Made by a program: the position numbers and the translations under genes
DNA from: Minisyncoccota bacterium
Lineage (GTDB): Bacteria > Patescibacteriota > Minisyncoccia > UBA6257 > JAAZHW01
Direction of reading: 5' to 3'
Assembly: GCA_028696375.1 (NCBI GenBank)
Contig: JAQVHD010000001.1
Location: forward strand, 1-50,961
Length of the DNA stretch: 50,961 bases
Notes under the pieces: generated by a model
Database searches by the model: none
The model's input: only the letters and a program-made list of their open reading frames with translations
What the model was told of the DNA's origin: nothing
Part shown: piece after piece, positions 47,347 to 50,961 of the stretch
Layout of the letters: the number at the start of each line of letters is the position of its first letter
How positions within the stretch are numbered: position 1 is the first letter of the stretch

Positions 47347-48999
47347 ATGCCCAGTTATAGCGAGGAAAATATTAATATTTTTGCCGAGACGAATTTTCGC
47401 AATCAACGAACCAAATTTGGCATTAAATTAGACGACCGGCGAAAACATATGTATGTTATCGGTAAAACCGGTATGGGCAAGACAGTCATGTTGGAAAACA
47501 TGGCGATTTCTGATATTGAAGCGGGGTTTGGACTGGCTTTTATTGATCCGCACGGTGAATCAGCCGAACGCCTGCTCAATTTTATTCCCGAAAATCGCAT
47601 CAAAGACGTTATTTATTTTTGTCCTCACGATACTGAATATCCGATTGCTTTTAATCCTTTAGAGACTGTTGGCGAAGAGCACCGTCATTTAGTAGCGAGC
47701 GGGATTTTGGAAATTTTCAAAAAGATTTGGCCTGATGTTTGGAGCGCCCGAATGGAATATATTTTAAATAATTGTTTAATGGCTTTGCTTGAATATCCCA
47801 ATTCAACGCTTCTGGACATTATGCGTCTTTTAACCGACAAGGAATATCGTGAATATATTGTCAGCGGATTAAAAGATCCGGTGGTGAAAAACTTTTGGCT
47901 TAATGAATTTTCTCGTTATCATGAAAAATTTCAAGTAGAAGCCATTGCGCCAATTCAAAATAAAGTAGGACAATTTTTAACCAATCCTCTTGTTAGAAAT
48001 ATTGTGGGGCAGCCTCAATCTTCATTCAATATTCGTCAAATAATGGATGAAGGAAAGATTTTAATTGTGAATTTGTCAAAAGGAAGAATTGGAGAAACAA
48101 ACTCAGCGCTTTTGGGTGCAATGATTGTGACAAAAATTCAGCAAGCGGCAATGAGCCGCGCCGATATCCCCGAGGAGCAGCGGCGCGATTTCTTCTTATA
48201 CGTTGATGAATTTCAAACTTTTGCCACTGAGGCTTTTGCTACTATTTTATCAGAAGCACGTAAATATCATCTTTGCTTAATTATTTCTCATCAGTATATT
48301 GCTCAATTACCGGATACGGTGAAATCTGCCATTTTTGGTAATGTGGGCACTTTTGTTGTTTTTCGTGTGGGCGCTGAAGATGCCGAATGGCTGGAAAAAG
48401 AATTTGCACCAGAATTTATGGCCAATGATCTGGTTAATCTGGCTAAATACAACATTTATTTGAAATTAATGATTGATGGCGTTACTTCAAAGGCTTTTTC
48501 CGCGGTGACGTTGCCGCCCAGACCAATACCTGAAAAAACTTTTGTTAAAGAAATTATCGAGAATACTCGGCAGGCGTATTGTCAGCCGCGAGCGGAAGTA
48601 GAAAAAATGATTAGCGAAGAATGGGCACCAATAGAGAAATTAGATTTAAAGGAAGAAAAGGTTAAAACCGAGAAACCAAAAAAGAAAACATTTGTTGATT
48701 TTTGTTGGGTTTGCGGCAAAGAAACCGAGGTTCCTTTCCAACCCGATGGCAAAAGGCCTGTTTATTGCAAAGATTGTTTGCGAGGCGTGGAAGCGGGCGA
48801 GATTATTCCACCCACTAAACCATTGCATTTAGAAACCAAAGTGATGCAGGCATTAGGAAGTAATTCAAAAAAATTAGTGGAAAAGAAGCCAACCGAAAAA
48901 CCCAAACCAAAAGTTGATGTTGATGAATTAAAAAAAGCACTTCGCGAATCACTTTCTAAGCTCAGCAGCCCAGAAGAAAAGCAAGAAGGCGAGAATTAA
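47347..48999 (+). CDS. VirD4/TraG-like DNA-transfer ATPase with C-terminal zinc motif
   Basis: A hexameric-motor-type ATPase of 550 aa. Walker A is in MYVIGKTGMGKTVMLENM (about residue 40), FIDPHGESAERLL follows, and Walker B is in FFLYVDEFQTFATEAF with SHQYIAQLPDTVK as sensor. The order fits type IV coupling proteins of the VirD4/TraG group. No N-terminal membrane helices are present, so it is a soluble version. A four-cysteine element (CWVCGKE, then YCKDC) sits near 455-480, and the tail is Lys/Glu-rich. No relaxase or type IV secretion genes are nearby, so it may serve DNA uptake or another transport task. Confidence 0.82.
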   Translation: MPSYSEENINIFAETNFRNQRTKFGIKLDDRRKHMYVIGKTGMGKTVMLENMAISDIEAGFGLAFIDPHGESAERLLNFIPENRIKDVIYFCPHDTEYPIAFNPLETVGEEHRHLVASGILEIFKKIWPDVWSARMEYILNNCLMALLEYPNSTLLDIMRLLTDKEYREYIVSGLKDPVVKNFWLNEFSRYHEKFQVEAIAPIQNKVGQFLTNPLVRNIVGQPQSSFNIRQIMDEGKILIVNLSKGRIGETNSALLGAMIVTKIQQAAMSRADIPEEQRRDFFLYVDEFQTFATEAFATILSEARKYHLCLIISHQYIAQLPDTVKSAIFGNVGTFVVFRVGAEDAEWLEKEFAPEFMANDLVNLAKYNIYLKLMIDGVTSKAFSAVTLPPRPIPEKTFVKEIIENTRQAYCQPRAEVEKMISEEWAPIEKLDLKEEKVKTEKPKKKTFVDFCWVCGKETEVPFQPDGKRPVYCKDCLRGVEAGEIIPPTKPLHLETKVMQALGSNSKKLVEKKPTEKPKPKVDVDELKKALRESLSKLSSPEEKQEGEN

Positions 49000-49017
49000 A
49001 GAAGAAATTTCTCACTT

Positions 49018-49236
49018 ATGCGTATTATTGCCAAAGTCAAACCGGGTGCTTCTTTCAATAAAATCAATCAGATTGATAGTAATTACTTCGAAATTTTTAC
49101 TACCGCTCCGGCGGTAGAGGGCAAAGCCAACAAAGCGGCTATTGAATTGTTGGCAGAGTTTTTTGATGTGGCTCCTTCACGGATATCTTTGGTAAAAGGC
49201 GCTAAAAGCAAACAAAAAACCTTCGAAATTAATTGA
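49018..49236 (+). CDS. DUF167 (YggU) family protein
   Basis: A 72-aa protein matching the family: RIIAKVKPGASFNKI, FTTAPAVEGKANKAAIELLA, and the C-terminal ISLVKGAKSKQKTFEI. The function of DUF167 is unknown. It follows the VirD4-like gene by 18 bp, so the two may share an mRNA. Confidence 0.88.
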   Translation: MRIIAKVKPGASFNKINQIDSNYFEIFTTAPAVEGKANKAAIELLAEFFDVAPSRISLVKGAKSKQKTFEIN

Positions 49237-49253
49237 CACCAATCAAAAAGTTT

Positions 49254-49396
49254 TTAAGATAAGAAAGACGATGTAAATTAAAAATCAAAAATCAAAGATC
49301 AAAAATCAAAATGAAAGAGTAAAAAGAAAAAGGGAATTGATGATAAAGTTATTAAGACTAAGAAAGACGACGTAAATTAAAAATCAAAAATCAAAG
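49254..49396 (+). repeat. Direct repeat of about 44 bp
   Basis: Two near-identical copies (49254-49297 and 49352-49396), each containing AAGAAAGACGA, then GTAAATTAAAAATC and AAAAATC units. They differ by a one-base insertion and one substitution. No gene is seen in this stretch. Confidence 0.8.
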
Positions 49397-49473
49397 GAGA
49401 GGTTTTACATGCGGGGATGTTTTTCGTTTGCCATTCCGGGTATTTTTTCTTGTCACTCTGAGCACTTTTTTAT

Positions 49474-49644
49474 TGTCATTCTGAGCGTTAGCGAAGAATC
49501 CCTCGATTAGCTGGCATGGGATCCTTCGGGCTTCGCCCTCAGGATGACAGAAAGAGAGTCTTCAGGATGACAAAAAGATAGTTTTAGGGTTTTAAGTTGC
49601 AGTTTTGAGTTTTGAACTTTGAGTTTTGACTTATTATTTTTTGA
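49474..49644. repeat. Intergenic repeat, copy B (inverted relative to copy A)
   Basis: Reverse complement of the 43461-43597 element, with TGTCATTCTGAGCG, GCGAAGAATCCCTCGATTAG, CTGGCATGGGATCCTTCGGG and the A/T-rich TTTTGAG tail. Compared with copy A it has about 30 extra bases with two further TCA(T/G)CCTGA-type units. A partial unit GTCACTCTGAGCAC also precedes it at 49452. It lies just upstream of efp. Confidence 0.8.
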
Positions 49645-49673
49645 TTTTTGAGATTTGCATTTTGACTTTTTAT

Positions 49674-50252
49674 ATGCTTGGTATCAATGATTTAAAACCA
49701 AAAACAGTCATTATTATCAACGATGAGCCGTACGAGGTTTTGAGTACGAATTTTTTGAAAATGCAGCAAAGAAAACCAGTGCTTCAAACGCGTCTCAAAA
49801 ATTTGATTAACGGCAAAGTGATTGAGCGTAACATTCAGCACTCCGAAGAATTTGAGGAAGCAGAAATAGAGCGATTAACTGTAGAATTTTTGTATGAGCA
49901 TCGCGGCGAATACTGGTTTTGTGAAGCCAATGATCGTTCCAAAAGATTTCAGTTAGATGAATCTGTTTTGGGTGATAACAAAAATTTTCTTAAGTCCGGC
50001 GTGCCGATCGATGCTTTTAAATTTAATGGTAGAATTATTAATATTTCCTTGCCGATTAAAATGGATTTTAAAGTAGTGGAAGCGCCGCCCGGAATTAAAG
50101 GTGATACGGCTCAAGGCGGCACCAAAGTAGCAATTATTGAAACAGGCGCCAAAGTTGCTGTGCCACTTTTTATTAACGAAGGCGACATTATTCGTGTCAA
50201 TACGGAAAGTGGCGAGTATGTGGAGCGCGTAGAAAAAGCAAAAATCCAATAA
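49674..50252 (+). CDS. efp: Elongation factor P with atypical loop
   Basis: Helps ribosomes through proline runs. The 192-aa product has all three domains, with VEAPPGIKGDTAQGGTKVA and NEGDIIRVNTESGEYVERV near the C-terminus, which are diagnostic. The N-terminal loop that reaches the peptidyl-transferase centre reads KMQQRKP (residues 29-35). Aligned without gaps to E. coli KPGKGQA, the residue matching the modified Lys34 is Gln32, with Arg33 and Lys34 following. So neither the beta-lysyl nor the rhamnosyl type target is at the usual spot. The ATG at 49674 follows repeat copy B; no Shine-Dalgarno site is seen. Confidence 0.95.
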   Translation: MLGINDLKPKTVIIINDEPYEVLSTNFLKMQQRKPVLQTRLKNLINGKVIERNIQHSEEFEEAEIERLTVEFLYEHRGEYWFCEANDRSKRFQLDESVLGDNKNFLKSGVPIDAFKFNGRIINISLPIKMDFKVVEAPPGIKGDTAQGGTKVAIIETGAKVAVPLFINEGDIIRVNTESGEYVERVEKAKIQ

Positions 50253-50254
50253 AT

Positions 50255-50961
50255 ATGGATTTAGGCAATTTACTTTTTACCAACATTTCACCCAAACAGA
50301 CTTTTCTTAAAAATAGTTTCTGGCTTTTTTTAAGTCAGGGATTAAGCCGGCTGTTTAAATTCATTTTAGTTATTGTTTCCGCTCGGGTTTTAGGTCCGAG
50401 CGGTTTTGGTACTTTTAACTACATTTTATCCATTGCTACTTTCTTTTTTATTGCCGCGGATTGGGGCATCGGCAGCCTCATTATTCGCGAATATCAGCAA
50501 TTAGAAGAAAAAGAAAAATATGTGCGCGTGAGCTTTTTATTTCGATTAATCGCTACGGCGCTCTGCCTGATTGCTGCTTTTGCCGGATTATTTGTTTTTC
50601 AAAATCCAGAATTTCGCATTAATTTTCTCATCATCTCCATTTATTTATTCATTAGCAACATCAAAGATTTCCTTGTTTCTTTTTTGCGCGCCATACAAAA
50701 AATGGAAAAAGAGTTTATTGTGATTTTAGTCGAAGGGTTTTCAGTAATGGCTTTTGGTATTTTTCTCATTTTAATTCACCGCAATATTATTTCTTTGAGT
50801 TTTGGCTATTTAATCGGTGTGTTTTTGAGCTTGCTGACCGCAATTTTAATGACCCGCTCTTATAAAGAATATTTTAAGCCGCAATTTGATAAAGAAACAT
50901 TTAAAAAAATCTTAAAAGACGGCTTTCCAATGCTTCTTTTTGGCATTCTGGGCTTCATCTT
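50255..50961 (+). CDS. Oligosaccharide flippase-like membrane protein (partial)
   Basis: Begins 2 nt after efp and runs off the window edge, so only the first 235 codons are seen. The sequence (MDLGNLLFTNISPKQTFLKN, then SFWLFLSQGLSRLFKFILVI, ARVLGPSGFGTFNYILSIAT) matches the start of the Wzx/MurJ-like polysaccharide transporter group, with at least six membrane segments in this part. Such proteins flip lipid-linked sugars for surface polysaccharide. The true substrate cannot be told. Confidence 0.8.
   Translation, partial: MDLGNLLFTNISPKQTFLKNSFWLFLSQGLSRLFKFILVIVSARVLGPSGFGTFNYILSIATFFFIAADWGIGSLIIREYQQLEEKEKYVRVSFLFRLIATALCLIAAFAGLFVFQNPEFRINFLIISIYLFISNIKDFLVSFLRAIQKMEKEFIVILVEGFSVMAFGIFLILIHRNIISLSFGYLIGVFLSLLTAILMTRSYKEYFKPQFDKETFKKILKDGFPMLLFGILGFI

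Noticed and set aside
49254..49644. A CRISPR array in the repeat-rich gap before efp
   Set aside because: Only two direct copies exist, spacing is about 54 bp between copies with no regular spacers, and no cas genes are present in the window.

Overview
This window looks like a piece of a chromosome from the Candidate Phyla Radiation (Patescibacteria, most likely a Parcubacteria-type lineage). This is inferred from the sequence alone. Pointers are the AT-rich DNA (by eye roughly one third G+C), densely packed genes with many 1-19 bp start/stop overlaps, an IF-2 without its long N-terminal region, an EF-P with an atypical loop, minor pilin genes beside ligA, a VirD4-like ATPase outside any visible conjugation locus, and sparse metabolism. 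UGA is used as a normal stop, so the lineages that recode UGA as glycine are unlikely.

Layout. 0-4.2 kb: Sua5/TsaC tRNA modification protein, DUF192 protein, KamA-like radical SAM aminomutase, and a GC-richer secreted protein with a barrel-like C-terminus. 4.2-6.7 kb (minus): a compact iron-sulfur operon rrf2-iscS-iscU/nifU-ferredoxin. 6.8-7.4 kb (minus): two small membrane proteins. 7.5-9.7 kb: four pilin-like proteins, then DNA ligase. 11.9-17.1 kb: gatC-gatA, a membrane protein, ftsK, and a RodZ-like protein. 17.2-24.4 kb: accessory region with a GlmU-C-like hexapeptide protein, tRNA-Ala(GGC), a three-gene cassette (HTH/phosphohistidine enzyme, alpha/beta hydrolase, SAM hydrolase-like), a GC-rich minus-strand pair (divergent tyrosyl-tRNA synthetase plus a truncated synthetase-like protein), and a decayed ThiF-ThiS-like pseudogene. 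24.4-27.8 kb (minus): exonuclease, YkuK-like protein, the canonical TyrRS and a second hexapeptide protein. 28-30.8 kb: two tRNAs, CPBP protease, RluA, a PIN protein behind a three-codon mini-ORF, and a putative lipoprotein. 30.9-37.2 kb: infB, queA, polX, Nudix, beta-CASP nuclease. 37.3-43.4 kb: tRNA-Ser, HELLH protein, radical SAM enzyme, receiver protein, PurN-like protein, a fused L,D-transpeptidase/D,D-carboxypeptidase, and PAP2. 43.7-47.1 kb (minus): valS-prsW-hsp20. 47.3 kb to end: VirD4-like ATPase, DUF167, EF-P, and a flippase cut by the window edge.

Two gene-expression styles stand out. Several genes or operons have a sigma70-type -10 box ending 7-8 nt before the start codon, which predicts leaderless mRNAs (7569, 11941, 33468, 37712, 40357, 47347). 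A different set has strong AGGAGG Shine-Dalgarno sites, several with TTGACA promoters and intrinsic terminators. These are mainly accessory genes (2724, 17251, 21986, 23247, 27839, 28328, 29783, 30309). Intergenic gaps carry long, often perfect palindromes, several with a shared TTTTC-loop-GAAAA apex, and a pair of inverted 140-170 bp repeats lies about 6 kb apart.

The strongest candidates for new biology are the HTH/phosphohistidine-hydrolase-SAM hydrolase cassette beside tRNA-Ala, and the GC-rich cassette in which a second, pocket-altered TyrRS is paired with a synthetase-like protein lacking the signature motifs. All functional assignments rest on motif recognition by eye; no database search was possible.
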